From: Rhodophyticola porphyridii
GTDB lineage: Bacteria > Pseudomonadota > Alphaproteobacteria > Rhodobacterales > Rhodobacteraceae
Direction of reading: 5' to 3'
DNA length: 64,000 nucleotides
NCBI RefSeq assembly: GCF_003688285.1
Contig: NZ_RCNT01000001.1
Location: forward strand, 248,001 to 312,000
The notes under the pieces are model-generated. The model ran no database searches. It saw nothing but the letters and a program-made list of their open reading frames with translations, and was not told the DNA's origin. Of this stretch, positions 63,458 to 64,000 are shown piece by piece. The number at the start of each line of letters is the position of its first letter. The stretch's first letter is position 1. A program made the position numbers and the translations under genes.

Positions 63458-64000
63458 GCCGGCCCCTCATCGCGATCCTGCGGGGCATAACGCCTTCCGA
63501 AGCCGCGCCGGTCGCTGACGTGCTGATCGCGGCGGGTATCGACCGGATCGAGGTGCCGCTGAACTCGCCCGACCCTTTGGACAGCATCGCCGTGATGGTG
63601 CAGAGCTTTGGCCGGGACGCGCTGATCGGTGCGGGAACCGTGTTGACCCGACAGGACGTGGCGCATGTGGCCGGTGCGGGCGGGCGGCTGATCGTCTCTC
63701 CCAATTTCGATGCCGAGGTGGTGGCGGCCACGAAGGCGGCGGGTATGCAAAGCTTTCCCGGGGTGCTGACCCCGACGGAATGCTTTGTAGCTCTGAAAGC
63801 GGGCGCCGATGGATTGAAGGTCTTTCCCAGTCATCTGATGGGGTTCGACGGGCTGAAGGCGTTGCGTGCGGTACTGCCGCGGGGCGTGCAGGTTTACATG
63901 GTCGGCGGTGTCGGGCCCGCGAATTTCGCGGACTGGATCGCCGCCAGCGCCGACGGTTTCGGGCTTGGCACGGGCATTTATACGCCGGGGATGCAGGTGG
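63454..64000 (+). CDS. dgoA: 2-dehydro-3-deoxy-6-phosphogalactonate aldolase (cut by window end)
   Basis: The first 182 residues of a class I aldolase that splits KDPGal into pyruvate and glyceraldehyde 3-phosphate. [13 protein letters not shown] is the start; the conserved Glu is in [17 protein letters not shown] and the Schiff-base Lys in [11 protein letters not shown] follow; the phosphate loop is [13 protein letters not shown]. About 20-25 residues are missing past the window edge. Overlaps dgoK by 4 bases. Confidence 0.93.
   Translation, partial: MSRPLIAILRGITPSEAAPVADVLIAAGIDRIEVPLNSPDPLDSIAVMVQSFGRDALIGAGTVLTRQDVAHVAGAGGRLIVSPNFDAEVVAATKAAGMQSFPGVLTPTECFVALKAGADGLKVFPSHLMGFDGLKALRAVLPRGVQVYMVGGVGPANFADWIAASADGFGLGTGIYTPGMQV

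Overview
The window reads as chromosomal core sequence of a GC-rich alphaproteobacterium of the Rhodobacterales (Roseobacter/Rhodobacter group). Support comes from the gene content: alanine dehydrogenase beside an Lrp-type regulator, an L-malyl-CoA/beta-methylmalyl-CoA lyase of ethylmalonyl-CoA-pathway type, polyhydroxybutyrate genes phaAB, a TIGR02302 protein next to lysA, a zinc-ribbon/FtsEX/PlsC run, a def-def-def-fmt cluster, and hemE/hemC back to back. I saw no rRNA, tRNA, CRISPR array, phage gene, transposase or integrase. No gap between genes exceeds 300 bases; the longest is 264 (43896-44159).

Layout. 1-1.7 kb: start of ald, an Lrp regulator and azlCD. 1.75-6 kb: a molybdenum-cofactor block (fdhD, mobA, mobB, a conserved unknown, moeA). 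6-10.4 kb: a membrane protein, greA, a 38-residue lipoprotein overlapping argH, a TlpA-like thioredoxin and tag. 10.5-16 kb: an EAL phosphodiesterase, phaA-phaB, a 39-residue small protein, a LysR regulator, a YdcH-type protein, a TrmN6-type methyltransferase and a DUF2007 protein. 16-28.8 kb: polyprenyl diphosphate synthase, an SDR, ispE, a TPR protein, ETF-ubiquinone oxidoreductase, a quinone reductase, lysA, a TIGR02302 protein and a zinc-ribbon protein. 28.9-36.6 kb: ftsE-ftsX-plsC-flavoprotein, a CIA30 protein coupled to accA, an AraC regulator, malyl-CoA lyase and a PatB-type lyase. 36.7-42.3 kb: a small HTH/membrane-protein module with two matching operators, three peptide deformylase genes plus fmt, and a run of small genes including rnhA. 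42.4-54.1 kb: a D,D-carboxypeptidase, hemF, an LPS-core-type glycosyltransferase, an outer-membrane barrel, an FAD oxidoreductase, hemE/hemC, copA-cueR and a serine hydrolase.

54.3-64 kb is the clearest accessory module, an alpha-galactoside utilisation locus. An IclR regulator and an ABC ATPase are transcribed leftward. A sugar-binding protein, two permeases, a GH36 alpha-galactosidase, an SDR (candidate galactose dehydrogenase), dgoK and dgoA (cut by the window end) run rightward. Together they would import an alpha-galactoside, release galactose and oxidise it by a DeLey-Doudoroff-type route to pyruvate and glyceraldehyde 3-phosphate. The lactonase and galactonate dehydratase steps are not in the window.

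I did not find an obviously new multi-gene system. The points most worth a second look are: a third deformylase paralogue lacking two catalytic residues; a PpsR/CrtJ-type site between hemE and hemC; an SDR whose catalytic lysine is asparagine; a CIA30 protein that may start at CTG to gain a signal peptide; paired GTAACC/GGTTAC operators beside a small HTH gene; and two very small genes (38 and 39 residues).
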